The notes beneath the pieces were generated by a model. That model made no database searches. It was not told the DNA's origin and worked only from the letters and a program-made list of their open reading frames with translations. This document shows, in pieces, positions 1 through 12,168 of a stretch of DNA of 64,000 bases. The DNA comes from Siphonodentalium dalli. Taxonomy: Eukaryota > Mollusca > Scaphopoda > Gadilida > Siphonodentaliidae. Location: the NCBI GenBank assembly GCA_032622095.1, contig CP136066.1, positions 204,250,978-204,314,977 on the forward strand, in the 5' to 3' direction. Position numbers and translations under genes: made by a program. Within the stretch, counting starts at the first letter, position 1. The number at the start of each line of letters is the position of its first letter.

Positions 1-277
1 ACTGAGAAGCTATATGTTTCAAACAGTTAATTATCTCAGTGAGTTGACTGTTTAAAGCCACTTGGCAGTTTGAAGGGACGAATTTTGCCCGCTTTGTTAC
101 ATTACGGTCCGGTTCCAGGGATCAACATAGGTCGACAAACAAGTTCAGGATTATTATACGGACGCTTTATGATACAGAAAGACGGTTGTTTCACCCTGTG
201 CGGAAAATTGAAAACAGATGGAAAATTGCAGAACTCATGTAATTTCGAGTTTGGTCCTTCACCTACAGTGAAGTGCA
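1..277. other. Unassigned sequence left of M6
   Basis: An open frame at 70-360 (+) crosses this stretch and runs into the left end of an M6 repeat. I recognise no domain. The overlap with a mobile repeat and the absence of any family signature make a real gene unlikely. Confidence 0.3.
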
Positions 278-281
278 TTAA

Positions 282-795
282 AGATACGGGCGGCGTTGGC
301 GGTGGGTATGCTGTTAAAATATTCAGCTCCGTCAAAAACCGCCATAAACAGAAAGAATAGTAAAATATAGACAGACTTTGTTCTTATACCAATCGTAAAT
401 ATAGCATAAACAGTATGTTATTGTCAAATGTCTTTCCTTTGTTATGTAAACAAAAGCAAAAAACGTTACAGAACCTGTTTAGATCCGGATATGGTAAACA
501 TAAAGAGCGTTATTTGTTGCTGTTTTCCTGATATGGAAATAACAAAGAGCGTTTATATCATGTGTGTGTGATTAACCAATAGAATTGCGCTGTGTTCTGT
601 AAACAGAAGCAAAACTTCTGTAACACGAGCAGGTTCTTGTTTACGTATACCACCGTCCGTCTTGACTACAATACACTATTTACGCGCTGATCATGTTTGG
701 CATATGAACAAAGCTATATATTTTTTAATATTCCTTCTGTTGGTGGTGATTTGAACAAATAGGACTATTTCTGTAAACGAACGCCGCTCGTGCCT
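282..795 (+). mobile_element. M6 MITE-like element, copy 1
   Basis: The element is flanked by TTAA at 278-281 and 796-799. It shares an ordered series of blocks with an inverted copy at 8853-9310: a GGTGGGTATnCTGT block, an AAAAACCGCCAnAAACAGAAAG block, a GACAGACTTTGT block, then sequence about AAAGAGCG repeats and a CGTGCCTTTAA right end. No coding capacity is seen. TTAA flanks fit piggyBac-type target choice, but the AG-starting terminus is not the classical CCC type, so the superfamily is inferred. Confidence 0.6.
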
Positions 796-799
796 TTAA

Positions 800-2326
800 G
801 GAACACGTAATAACTAAGTAATATATTCCCCGCGTTATTATTTGTCAAAACTTCAAAAAGTTCCATTGTTTGAACTGGTGGAATATGATCGCTACGGGCG
901 AAAGCCAGAGTGGAGATTCATGGCATGATCTAAACCCCACTCCAAATTCGCATTAGTAAATGCATGAGTTTGCGAGCTAATTAGAGTTCGATCGTATATA
1001 ATTTATGTCGCAGGATGCACCTTTGCGCCATTGGCCATGGTTGCAAGACGATGTTTCCAGTCAATTTGCCGATAAACATTTACCATTGGAAAGCAGGTAC
1101 CCAGTGTGAACTTGAACATTGATGCATCGCCTGTCAATTAGTAAGATGGTTTTTCCTGTTAACACCGCTCATATACCGTACACCAAAAATATCCCACACC
1201 CAATAATTTACGCATTCAACGCAGAAATTAATGCAGTGTATGTTTTCATATACATATGTCATTCGATAATGGCCCCAGAGCCACAATAGATGTCGTATTG
1301 TGTCGATAAGTACTCCACATAGATACGTCAATGACAGGTGTGTTCTCTCAGTGCATGCGACCACCTGAATATGTCTCATCGCACACACCTTTGGGAGCTC
1401 GGCTGACATCACAGAGCTTCATCTGCACAAAGGTCTACCCTATATAGATGTACAATTTGCATAACGGTAAGTTATGCCTGTCTTCTCTGTCCGTCTGTCT
1501 GAATGTCTGGAAATGTTTTTGGATATTCTGGAAGGAATATATGTCCCTAATATGTGTTTGAAATTTCACGCAAAAACTATGGAAGATAACAAAGTTATAA
1601 TTTATAATAGTGTAAAAGACCCACTCTATTTCTCCCACAGTAAATGCATGCGGGCGATAAGCATTATGGTTGTGTTTGGATACTTTCCATCCCAGAATGC
1701 AACAGTCAAAATGTTATCCGTGAAATGGTCTATGTATGAGTGCCTGACCGTAAATGCCTGTTTGACAGTCGTTCTTCATCACCGTGTGTTTGCCCGTATG
1801 CATGCACGTACGGACGGTTCTATGCCCGCCTGCTGATATCTGAGTCCATGTCACTCCTCTCTCTCGGTCTGTCGATTTCTAGTTTCTACCCTGTTGGTGT
1901 CTGAAAATAGAATGCTTATATCTGTCTTAATTCTTAATACTTAATTCTTCGCGTCTTTACATTCTATATGTTGTATAACTCTTCGTTAATGGAGGAAAAT
2001 AAAGATATGCACATTTTGCATAAAGGCAAACTATGCAAGAAGTTTTCGTTTCATCGAAGAGTAGGTACATAACGAATTTCACCATGTGGGTGACCTGGTT
2101 CCGGTATCTGGGTAAGTTTTCCAGTTGCTTTCCGCGAGTTTGTGGTTTCTACGTGTAGTGGGTGAGTTCATGGTAAAAACAACCATATGTGCGGCCTTTC
2201 CTCCACCTGGCTGAAACGACGACAAACCACAACAAGATGCACAACAACAATGTTAACTCATTTTAGGGCAAACAATGCTAAAAGTGTTCGCCTCGGCAAA
2301 GAGTATGCACATAACAAATCACACCG
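800..2326. other. Unassigned AT-rich sequence
   Basis: No repeat of this window and no recognisable gene. The longest open frame, 1474-1836 (+), 120 codons, has no family signature and looks like a chance frame. Confidence 0.4.
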
Positions 2327-2400
2327 TGGCTCAGTTGGTAAGATGCATGGCGCACGAAATTTAGCTGTCCAGCGACGACAAAGCTGGTTCCAATCCTGAT
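2327..2400 (+). repeat. Possible tRNA-derived SINE head
   Basis: TGGCTCAGTTGG at 2327-2338 resembles a tRNA D-arm / Pol III A box, and GGTTCCAATCC at 2386-2396 resembles a B box. The spacing fits a tRNA-like promoter. A related degenerate patch lies at about 2085-2110. I could not fold a complete cloverleaf or place a tail, so this is a SINE head at best. Confidence 0.4.
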
Positions 2401-3072
2401 CAGCGCGGAGCTGTTCTTTTGTTGATGTGGGATTTTCATTGCATATTAATGATCTGAAAAGTTGGCTGGGTTGAGACACCCCAATTCGCCTGTCGCCATG
2501 CCACTAGCCATCTCCATTCTCAACGACTCTGCCATTTCCGCACTGAATACATAACCCTTCCCATAAAGAGAAGCCATATCTGCCGGGCTATTTCAGTCAC
2601 GGGATTGACCGTGCGCATAATACCGTTACTGACATGCAGTGGATAACTTGTGCTCCATTCACATACATGTGTCAACGACTCAAAGTCATCGACTTAATAC
2701 CAGGGTCGTATATTGTAACATTGTGCGAATATGGTTTCTATTTATGGAAGAGGTTATTTCCTCAGCGAGTCGTTGTGAAAGTAGCCATCCCCTTTCTGGT
2801 TGATCAACACGTTCTGGTGCGACCTGTTTGTCATCTGTGGTCGATGATTGATTGATAGTTAAACGCTAAATTGTTCCGGCCAACTATTCTCGTGAGTTTG
2901 ATCACCTGTTATTGTTCTTTTGATTAGTAGTTTGCTCTGCATGCTATCCCATTACGCTGGTACCGTGGAACGAACCGGAACAATAAATAAATTACAGCTG
3001 AACAAGCACCCAAGCCAATACTTCACTGATATGAATATACCAGCCAATGGATGGGGTGCGCGCAGAGATGGA
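2401..3072. other. Unassigned sequence
   Basis: Nothing recognisable. The open frame at 2634-2855 (+) shows no domain. Confidence 0.35.
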
Positions 3073-3075
3073 TAA

Positions 3076-3488
3076 GAGTACGTTCATATACTGGCAAGTT
3101 TGCACGGTATGGTTTGCAGGCATTTTGTCGTAGAAAACGACATGATGGCAGTATATGAACGGAAACAAGCATATACAGTGTATCTGTATCACAGCTAATT
3201 ACGTGCGAAGTAAAATCTCCGTAGTTCCACCTGTAGCGATTATACCGGAATTTGCCTTGACATGGCATGCAATTATCTCGCAAGAATAAGTCATACAGAT
3301 ATTTGAAGGCAAATTACAGTAACACCGTTACCAGTGGAACTACATAAATTTTACTTCTCATGTCGTTAGCTTTGGCAAAGATGCATGTTATGTTCATGTT
3401 TCCGTTCATATTCTGGCACCATGTGGTTTTCTATGACGAAATACCTGCAAAAAATACCGTGCAAACTTGCCAGCGAATGAACGTACCC
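3076..3488. mobile_element. M8 palindromic MITE, copy 1
   Basis: Almost the whole element is one inverted repeat: the left arm (GTACGTTCATA, CTGGCAAGTTTGCACGGTAT, GTAGAAAACGACATG) is mirrored at the right end. A second copy lies at 47163-47575. Flanks are TAA on the left and TTA on the right, degenerate versions of the TTA pair at copy 2. A 3-bp TWA duplication with GGG-starting TIRs fits PIF/Harbinger MITEs, an inference from termini only. Confidence 0.65.
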
Positions 3489-3491
3489 TTA

Positions 3492-4289
3492 AGAGTTAAC
3501 TACGGCCACAGTTTACTTGTGGTGGGAAACCATTCAACTAACATTTCGTGCTATCCTTCTCCGAGTCAAAATGACTGGTCGCAAATCTAGAATCATTCGA
3601 CTTCTGAACGTCATGCAGTATTCTGATCAATGTATCACCTAACACGAAAGAAAAAAAATATTCCACCACAATTTAGCATACGACTTGAAACTCGTTCGTT
3701 CTGAAATCTGTCACATGCCATATGATTTCATAGTATAAGCATTTATTTACTAAATGGATTCTTCAATTCAGTTATAAGAATGTACATTGGAATGGTCTAT
3801 CATCCAATTGGAGGGATGTTTAGGTAGTACAAACATACGGCAGATAATACAAATGCAGAAAAATTCCTATTAATTGGTGAGCAATTTGAAGATAAATTCA
3901 ACACAATGGTCGTTTATTTAATTATTTATATGAAAGACACATGGCGGTTTGCGCTCCAAACTACACCTAATAATATTCGCTTTTGACTTTTCCCCGGTAT
4001 TGAAATATGTTGATAAATACCTGAACTACCTTTCTACGAAGTTTGTATGTCTCAGAAAGACGCATTGAAGCCGGTGGTGCGGCAAATTATTTCATCGTCC
4101 TTAAAAATTTCTTTTGAGAATTTTTTCTGGGATTACATAACTTTACCTACTTTTGAAAAATCATATAAAAAATTCAAAAATCAATACACCAACATTCTAA
4201 TAGAACAAGTTCAAGGCAATCCGTGAGATAAATGTCTATTAATTCCAATTTCGCAACAAATCACACCTGAGAATAGTTTTAAAGATACA
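3492..4289. other. Unassigned AT-rich sequence
   Basis: No gene or repeat recognised beyond short A/T runs. Confidence 0.35.
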
Positions 4290-4585
4290 TAATCCGAACT
4301 AATGTTCCCAAATGACTATTTTTTGGCTTCGGGGTAAACAATATTAGATTCGACTCGGAACCCACCCATCAAAGCTCAGAGTGATCAGATATCGATTTTT
4401 ATAATCTGATATTTCTCACCACCTGGAATATTTGGCGGCCTAGAAAATATTCGACGAGCCGACCGACATATACTATCAATACCAAATTGCGTTGAACAAA
4501 CACATTTTAGAAACTTTTATACTAGAATTGACAGTGGTTAGCATTATTTTTTGGTAATTAATCGATTCTGTTTTGAAAGAAATGT
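4290..4585 (+). repeat. Decayed M1 fragment
   Basis: Shares with M1 a GGCTTCGGGGTAAA block, a CCCACCCATCAAAGCTCAGA block, GTGATCAGATATCGATTTTT, and a TGACAGTGGTTAGCATTATT block followed by TAATTAATCGATTCTG. Termini are lost or unrecognisable, so this is an older copy than those at 35.0 and 39.7 kb. Confidence 0.6.
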
Positions 4586-5157
4586 GGATGTTGCTCTGAA
4601 GATTTGCACGAAACTCCCCATTCAAAAAATCAAAATTGATCATTTCCTCTCTTCCTTAACTGCGATGGCGTTTCAATCTTTTTGACCTAAAGAGAAATCA
4701 CGCGTTTTCTGGCTTACACAGCGTGGTGTGACATGGTGTCCCAACACTGGTTCACATCTGATGTTTCCAGAATATCGACGCTTGTTCTTCCATCCTCATT
4801 CGATCGTTTATCGGGATACGTGAGGATACGTGACTAATTAAGCACAGCGGAGGTCGTGTTCTGAAGGACGTACTTTGTTGCACTCTTCTCCGTATCGGGG
4901 TTTGTGTCGGCTTTAACAACTCTTTGAACGTGGAGTCATCATCTATCCCAAGTGAACAGACCGACATTTAAATTGGCACACAATATTCAGCCAGTTCCGA
5001 CCGCCAAGTAAATATAATAACTGTTTTATTGTCACGTTCTTGGAGATATAGGTCGATAAATACATTAAATACATTCTTCAATTCGAACTATACACGAAAT
5101 ACTTACTGACAAGCAGTATCTTCTTTATGTTTATTCAACGAACGCTTGTTATCTTAA

Positions 5158-5730
5158 AGGGATATACTGTACTCAAATATTGTTGTTGGTTTCTAAAGTC
5201 TCCGAGTCGTAGAATACGGTAACAAGATTTCGATTATTTGAAAGTCTGTTGAGTACGAAGTAATGTTACGGATGACAGATTGGTCGGAATGCGAAAATAC
5301 AAATTGTCATTGTCGAGTAATTTTTGTACAGTTTTCAAGCAAATGTATCAAATAAATGTTATATTATATGTATACGAGTACATTATACTCATTTAAGTTA
5401 TGGTATGGTCATTAGCCAGTGAGTGGCTTGGGTTTGCGCCCCATATCAACATAATTTTTTACACGATCATGTGTGTCACGCGTTTCCCAATCCACTATCC
5501 GCAAATTAATTTGATTACGTCTTGTACACGGAAATTCGTAATTTAATTTATGGCTCCAGTCATAAATTCAATTTATATCAAATTATTAACTTCGATTTCA
5601 AGATAAAATATTAACCTGAACGTTTACAGAATACATCTTCGACTCAAAATTACTTATTTTTCTATATATTATCGATATTAGATCGTTGTTATTACCGGGA
5701 CATTTATTGAAAATGGCGTACATTATCCCT
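5158..5730. mobile_element. M7 putative TTAA MITE
   Basis: Bounded by TTAA at 5154-5157 and 5731-5734. The left end reads AGGGATATACTGTAC and the inverted right end AGGGATAATGTACG, a short imperfect TIR. No second copy in the window, so the call rests on termini and target sites alone. The interior holds no gene. Confidence 0.4.
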
Positions 5731-5734
5731 TTAA

Positions 5735-6144
5735 CCGTATCTATACAAAATACTTATTTCCAAGTAGTTCCCTTAGGAACTATTCAGATGATAAGTTTAG
5801 GTCTTGTGTCAAATACGACAAAAGTTCACAAAAACAAACCTTGTAAGTGCCTGAATAAACCTGCGCAATTCAAGGATTCTGGACGGGTGGCGTGTAATAA
5901 ACACAGAACGACATGTGTGTGTTAATGGGTTTGTCGATACTGCACCTACATGTGCGTCGCGGAAGGATATAACTCGAGACTCTGCCTCTCGTTCTATCCT
6001 TACGCTCTAGCACTCAACAGATTTTCATCGACACACTCGTGTCATTCTGCATATGTATATGTGGTCTTTGACGATCATTGGAATGTGTTTTTGTTGATTC
6101 TTGGAATGTTCGTTGTGATGATTACAATTACTCTTAAAACAAGT
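5735..6144. other. Unassigned sequence before an inverted repeat
   Basis: No feature recognised. Open frames here (5686-5925 and 5950-6273, +) show no domain, and the second runs into the inverted repeat. Confidence 0.3.
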
Positions 6145-6617
6145 GTGTATAAATTTTACACAATATGTTTTAATTTTGATCTTAAACATAATTGTGTAGA
6201 AATGACACATGACATATGTGTCGGTGGAATTTTCTCAACATTGAATATGAGTGAATATGCGAGTATATTATAGTTAGTAGATGAGATATGTTCTATTTGA
6301 GACTCAAACCTCGTAAAAGCACCATATTAAAAATCTGGCAGCAGCTTTAAAACTTTGTGCTACACAATTATGTGAAGTTTAGTTTTGACACAAACACAGT
6401 GTATAACAAATTTACAACTGCTGCCAATGTTTTGTTCTGTGGTAGCCTTTGTGAGTTTTGTGTCTGCATTAAAACACATCTCTTCTGATAACTATGATGA
6501 ACTCACATATTCAATGTTGAGAATATTACACCGACAGATGTATGTCATGTGTTATTTCTACACAATTTTGATTAAGATCAACATTAAAGCATGTTGTGTA
6601 GAATTTATTCATATTAT
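6145..6617. repeat. Inverted repeat, about 110-bp arms
   Basis: The left arm, about 6145-6256, contains a TTGTGTAGAAATGACACATG block and TTCTCAACATTGAATATG. The right arm, about 6500-6617, is its diverged reverse complement. The loop is about 240 bp. The structure fits a degenerate palindromic MITE; no second copy or clear target duplication was found. Confidence 0.5.
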
Positions 6618-6845
6618 TCAAAGAGTGATGTGAGGAAAGAGTCACGGTAAGATAAGATAACATAAGATTTATTTGCATAAACACCAATAAAGGCAGTATG
6701 CTAAGAATACAATGCATAATAAAACAATAATTAATAAATAATTGCATGTGAACATGGCATGTCTATAATAATAATAACTACATGCATGTGTTTTATTGTG
6801 TGATGGCGTGCATAATATTCATTCCGAACGCTTATTAAAGTCCAC

Positions 6846-6890
6846 ATATTATTATTATTATTATTATAATTATTATAATTATTATTATAC
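6846..6890. repeat. (ATT)n microsatellite
   Basis: Interrupted ATT/AAT trinucleotide run. Confidence 0.9.
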
Positions 6891-6899
6891 CAGCAAAAT

Positions 6900-7815
6900 G
6901 TGTTGCCCATATCCAAAAATAGAGTGGATGAACATGCTTGTTAATGAAAATTATCAATAATAACTCTGTCGTGATGGAATGAAAATTGGTCATCTCCAAA
7001 TTTTATTATTAATTACTTGTAAGTCGAAGTTATATACTAATTTTAAAGGGGAGAGAATCCACTTTTGTTTTGTAACCTCGTAACAATTGTCATCCCCATG
7101 AATATGTATATACACGTGAATATGTATATATTATCTATTTCAATGTATACCCCCACCTGTTATATTATGTATTATAATCTCAAACACTGTTTTAACAGTT
7201 TAATGGGAAATAACCATATTGTATTGCATGTTCATACGGGCACAAGCACCTAAATGATAGCATGCAGGTATAATGAGATTACTCATTATTCACAACCTTG
7301 GATTCGCCAACACTGAGTGAATGCACGTACTGTAGTTTGTCTATATTGATTGATTGTTTGCATATAGCCTCTTTGCTAAAGGGAACAAATGCCGAACAAT
7401 GTCTCATTGCTTGTCTGTGTTGTCTCACTAACCGGAACACACATCAACCATCCGGATCCTTGAATTGGACCGGGAACCATTTGATTTTTTTCCACATTTA
7501 GAGTTTCTTGTGTTTACCAACCGGGGTACCGGTATATGCAATACATGGATTCGTCTCATGACTAATGGTCGAGTGTTGAATAAACTGTCAATATACAGAA
7601 CCATGACCACAACGTTACCACGGCCAATAGAGATAAGACTCTTAAACCGGCTGTCGGAAGTGCACGTACCAACCATTTCGCTATAAGCATATTTCCATTC
7701 CTTTTTGGATTTGTGAAGAATGTCGTCCTGAAATCAAGGCTATCCCATCGCATGCATGGTGCACTTGAAACATGCTACCACTTTTTGACACATGTTTGTG
7801 ACAATTTTTTGTTTC
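6900..7815. other. Unassigned sequence
   Basis: Overlapping open frames on both strands at 7428-7753 have no recognisable motif. No repeat of this window was identified. Confidence 0.3.
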
Positions 7816-7819
7816 TTAA

Positions 7820-8184
7820 AGTGATGTGAAACACTCCGGTATGGTGATCAAATAGAAATGGAGAATAATTTTTCTCAAAGTAGTTATTTTTTACAATTAT
7901 TATATCCAAATTGACAACACACACCGTAATTCTTACATATTCATTAAATGTAGTGACCCCCCGATGGCGAAATCGGTTTCGTTAGGTTATCGCCGATAGT
8001 TGCGTCCAAAATCGAGAAGTAAATATTTACAATCGAGCGTAGTTCAGACGATGTTTTCTATGAAGTGGTACTGTCGATTTGTTTGAGATTTTCGGCAATA
8101 TTAGTAGAATGCTACATTCCCCCAGTTGGCATAGCTCCCGAATACTAACTTATCAGTTTCACGCACCCGAACAATAATATGTCT
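7820..8184 (+). mobile_element. M3 MITE, copy 1, abutting M2
   Basis: TTAA at 7816-7819 on the left; on the right TTAA 8185-8188 is also the left TTAA of the M2 element. The sequence AGTGATGTGAAACACTCCGG to the end matches, inverted, 12536-12902, including a GATGGCGAAATC block and GTAAATATTTACA. Non-coding. Confidence 0.65.
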
Positions 8185-8188
8185 TTAA

Positions 8189-8629
8189 AGGCCCACTTAA
8201 ATTTCGATTGACCAGATTACGTTATAAACAACACATCCCATATTATATACCATTTGGAAGAGGAACCAAAAATATATCTATTCCATCAGAATACGGAACA
8301 GCTGTGGCATTGGAGCGTCCACCAAGTGATAGAGGTTCTCAGATTCATTCCAAGACCCCCCCCCCCTTGTTAACCCAGAATACACCAGAATTCAAACTAA
8401 GAGATAGAGTTATTCCCCTTCCATTGAGAATAGTAGACTTTATAGTACAGTCTAGATCAAAATTAATCACAGAATATACCTCAGTACCTCGACAAAAACA
8501 ACATGTTCCCAGTTTATTCGACCGGATCAGTTGATAATACAATGTTTTGGAGCTCTCTCTTTCAAATTGTATATAATATGGAATATGGTGTATATAATGT
8601 GATCTGGTGATTCGAAAATTAAGTGGCCT
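8189..8629 (+). mobile_element. M2 MITE, copy 1
   Basis: TTAA at 8185-8188 and 8630-8633. The left end AGGCCCACTTAA and right end TTCGAAAATTAAGTGGCCT are inverted repeats. Other copies are at 35601, 40238 and 60897. The 108-codon open frame inside it (8208-8534) is chance reading through a repeat. This copy has only half of the central hairpin seen in its sisters. Confidence 0.75.
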
Positions 8630-8852
8630 TTAAAGATTCTCTGTCTGATTTGACACCACATGTACGTCTTCAATATCATAAACTATTAGTTCATAAACTA
8701 ATTATTAATAATTACTTCAATATATAAACTAATTATAACTAATTAGTTCGGATCCATGAGCCCATTAATATGAGATTTCGGTCGGCAAATATCGAATTTC
8801 CAAAAAGGAAGTTTATTTTGAAATTTAGTCAGCCTGGCGACAATTTCATTAA

Positions 8853-9310
8853 AGGCACGTGTGGCCTTAATTGTCGAAAATATTCATATTTGTTCCAAAC
8901 ACCGTAAACAGAAAAACATTAAAACGCACATAGTTTCGTTCATATATACCATGACCATCGCGTAAACAGCAAGAGCCTGATTGGGTTACAGAGGACAGCA
9001 CAATGCTACTGGCTAATCACACACAAATGGCATACACGCTCTTTATTAGTTCCATATCAGGAATTCACCAACAAAGAACGCTCTTTATGTTTACCATCAT
9101 AATATAAACAAACACCAGAAAAGTAACTTTTCATGCTTTTGTTTACATAACAATGGTTAAACACATGAGAATAACATACTGTTTATGCGATATTTCTTAT
9201 TTATATACGGACAAAGTCTGTCTACATTTTGATGTTCTTTCTGTTTGTGGCGGTTTTTGACGGGTGGAAATATTTTGACAGGATACCCACCTCCAAGGCC
9301 AACCGTACCT
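8853..9310 (-). mobile_element. M6 MITE-like element, copy 2
   Basis: Reverse-strand copy of the 282-795 element. TTAA flanks at 8849-8852 and 9311-9314. Read on the minus strand the ends are AGGTACGGTTGGCC and GGCCACACGTGCCT, so the TIRs are better kept here than in copy 1. Confidence 0.7.
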
Positions 9311-9510
9311 TTAACCGTGTTTTATAAAGAGCGCCCACATGCTCCCGCCACTTAAAAGCGGGACAAATGTGTTATGAATAATGATATTTCGAATTCGTTT
9401 TCAACGTTAAATGGTGATTCTTGCGTGTATTTTCTCGATGTTTGCGTCACGCGAATAGTGAATGCAAGTGGTTTTCGTTTTTATTTTGTCTGGTAAGCTG
9501 AACACATTAA

Positions 9511-9982
9511 CCCTTTACCCAACAGAACGGCCCTGTGCCAATGCATTCTCTTATATATGCGAGTCTACCATAGGTCGCCTCGCATATATAAGAGAATGCA
9601 TTGGCTTAACATATTAAAAATGATAAAATTGTCAAAGAATGTAGAAAAATATTATAAAAGTTGTTAAAAAATGTAAGAAAAAATTATAAAATTGTTAAAG
9701 AATGTAAGAAAAAATGGTAAAAAGTGTTAAAAAAAGAATTTTTAGGCCAATGCATTCTCATGCGAGGCGACCTATGGTCGACTATGCGAGGCGACCTATG
9801 GTCGACTCGCATATATAAGAGAATGCATTGGCACAGGGCATAACTGTAACCATCACAATGTGGTCAATGAACCGGTTCCAATTATATCCTATTTGTATGG
9901 TGTTATTGAGACAGGCCGAAGATATTTTAGGCTGTTGAAGCTTTATTTGGGCGTTTTTGGCCGGTTTTTATTGGGTAAAGGG
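9511..9982 (+). mobile_element. M4 piggyBac-like MITE, copy 1
   Basis: TTAA at 9507-9510 and 9983-9986. The left TIR is CCCTTTACCCAACA and the right end is GGGTAAAGGG, with a decayed TIR interior. A CCC-starting TIR with a TTAA duplication is the piggyBac hallmark; there is no transposase gene, so it is non-autonomous. The right subterminal part holds a GGCTGTTGAAGCTTTATTTG block shared by all four M4 copies. Confidence 0.8.
9531..9838. repeat. HP double-hairpin module in M4 copy 1
   Basis: Begins CCCTGTGCCAATG and ends with its reverse complement. The first hairpin is at about 9539-9604. The second, at about 9748-9831, is rearranged: the upper arm is shortened and the centre GCGAGGCGACCTATGGTCGA is present twice, a local duplication at the hairpin tip. 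Confidence 0.8.
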
Positions 9983-10045
9983 TTAACACAGAAACTTTAG
10001 ACTTATTTAGAGCCAAATCGGACAGGGCATCTTCAAAGATTTCAC

Positions 10046-10712
10046 ATCAATGTCGAATGGCTGCTCTAAATTCAATGTCGAATGGCTGCTCTAAATTCAA
10101 TGTCGAATGGCTGCTCTAAATTCAATGTCGAATGGCTGCTCTAAATTCAATGTCGAATGGCTACTCTAAATTCAATGTCGAATGGCTGCTCTAAATTCTA
10201 AGAACAGAAAAAAAACCTCATCGATTTAGTTTAGTTATATAATCATTGTAGATCATCGTCGTTTCAGTCACATGCCAGCGACGATGTTTCTTTAGTCAAC
10301 GAACAGTGATGACCTGGAATAGCTTGCCAGATATGATTGTCAGTGCTGGAGCGTTAACTCATTCAGTGCCAGTGGTCGATCTCATCGGCCCTAATTTACG
10401 GTCTGTAGAGTGCCCGGGCCGATAAGATCGGCCCTAAATTCAATGTCGAATGGCTACTCTAAATTCAATGTCGAATGGCTGCTCTAAATTCAATGTCGAA
10501 TGGCTGCTCTAAATTCTAAGAACAGAAAAAAAACCTCATCGATTTAGTTTAGTTATATAATCATTGTAGATCATCGTCGTTTCAGTCACATGCCAGCGAC
10601 GATGTTTCTTTAGTCAACGAACAGTGATGACCTGGAATAGCTTGCCAGATATGATTGTCAGTGCTGGAGCGTTAACTCATTCAGTGCCAGGGGTCGATCT
10701 CATCGGCCCTAA
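10046..10712. repeat. 25-bp tandem array with duplicated flank
   Basis: A 25-bp unit (containing CAATGTCGAATGGCTGCTC) repeats about six times to 10198 and about three times at 10436-10515. Each array is followed by a nearly identical segment of about 200 bp (10195-10392 and 10513-10711), so the whole block is itself a tandem duplication. A short inverted repeat, ATCTCATCGGCCC / GGGCCGATAAGAT, lies between the halves. Confidence 0.85.
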
Positions 10713-10914
10713 AAAAATTTTGGTTGAATTTTTTTTTTTTTGGGTTGAATTTTTTTGGGTATGCTTAAGCATGCTATAGCGAATTTAAAAACAAACTGGA
10801 TAAGTCCTTAGGGGCATGTTATAACTCAAAACTATCACCAAGTATTCATAGTAATAATTTTGATGCCCATGAAAAACGTAAGATTCCCTGGCACTAAACC
10901 TACAAAATAAGCCT

Positions 10915-11491
10915 GGAACTGAAACGGTAAGCGTTGCCGGTGGGTATTGCTGTTAGAATAATCACATCCGGTAAAAACGCCATAAACATAAATATATTCA
11001 AATCTTGTTCTTATACCAAACATAAGTATCTCGTAAATTTCTTGTTATATTGTCACGTCATAGTACTCTGTGTTGTGTAATCAAACGACATGTTATGTAT
11101 ACGTAAAGCGTATGTGACCACCAAAACACTCAACACCGGGAAGATCCCACTATCGGAACTTTGGCTAGAAATTCCACCATGTTGTTTACACCGTATACCG
11201 ATATAGCGTTTGCTAATACTTGTCTCCCAATATTTGGGTGTTGAATGGGTCACCGTGAATCACTCTCCTAAAACATCGACACGGTATTGAGTGTTTTGCT
11301 TTAATATCGCTTACTATTTACGTGCTTTATACAAACAAACGCTCGGCTCACACAAAGTATGTTTTGTGGATACTATCGCATTCATACTATCATTGTACTA
11401 TGTATACTATTGGTATATTGTTGAAGAAATTTTCATAATTTGGTAACTGTTAGTTCTAAATTATGACCCATAACGAAGGCCATACGTGCCT
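10915..11491 (+). mobile_element. M6 MITE-like element, copy 3
   Basis: Right end GGCCATACGTGCC followed by TTAA at 11492-11495. The left end is degraded but keeps the GCCGGTGGGTATTGCTGTTA block near 10936. The interior has diverged strongly from copies 1 and 2. Confidence 0.5.
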
Positions 11492-11499
11492 TTAACATA

Positions 11500-12165
11500 A
11501 ATCAAAAAGATGATTGGTTCATTTTTATAGCAACAGAAATATGACTTTTATTGCTGGCTTTGAATTGTTGTAATATTTATATTATAGCATAACCAAATGC
11601 AATACCTGCATGGGACTAAAAGTCTAATGACTCGTCCCTCATTAAATTGATATTGATATCAGTGGTTATATAGGTAGAAGCAAGTCGCACCGAGGGTTGA
11701 TTTCACTCCTGTGCACATAGCATTGACCATCCCCAAGATTTGCCCACAGTTGGCAACATGCAGGTTACTTCAGCTTTCCGTTGATAACAAATCCGAGCTT
11801 TGTTGGAATGGAACCAGCTTCCCCGTCGCTGGACGACTTGTGATGTCATAATGAATTTTTTTCAGCATCCATTGACATGAGGCACATGAATTCAACAGAA
11901 TCCCAGCCATTTGATACATATCATTGTATACATCTAGTGGAATACAAACGGAACTAATCTTGTTGACGTCGCCAAGAAAGATGACGTACATTATACGTCA
12001 ACGACCCGCTTCGGGTGATGCCCCGATATTTACTGACTATTCATCAGACTTTTAAAAAAATTCACAATTAAGGTAGCTATATTATCAATGAAGGTGACAG
12101 TCATGGATTGAAATTATATATCAGACACAACGGTGTAGAATAAATACAGAACACAACTTGCATCA
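11500..12165. other. Unassigned sequence
   Basis: No feature recognised. Confidence 0.35.
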
Positions 12166-12168
12166 TAA

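Noticed and set aside
1474-1836. 120-codon open frame (+)
   Set aside because: No domain, no splice or promoter context, and composition like the surrounding non-coding DNA.
2327-2400. Functional tRNA gene
   Set aside because: A- and B-box-like words are present, but acceptor and anticodon stems do not pair convincingly; kept only as a possible SINE head.
8208-8534. 108-codon open frame (+)
   Set aside because: Lies wholly within the M2 MITE; sister copies are not open in this frame.
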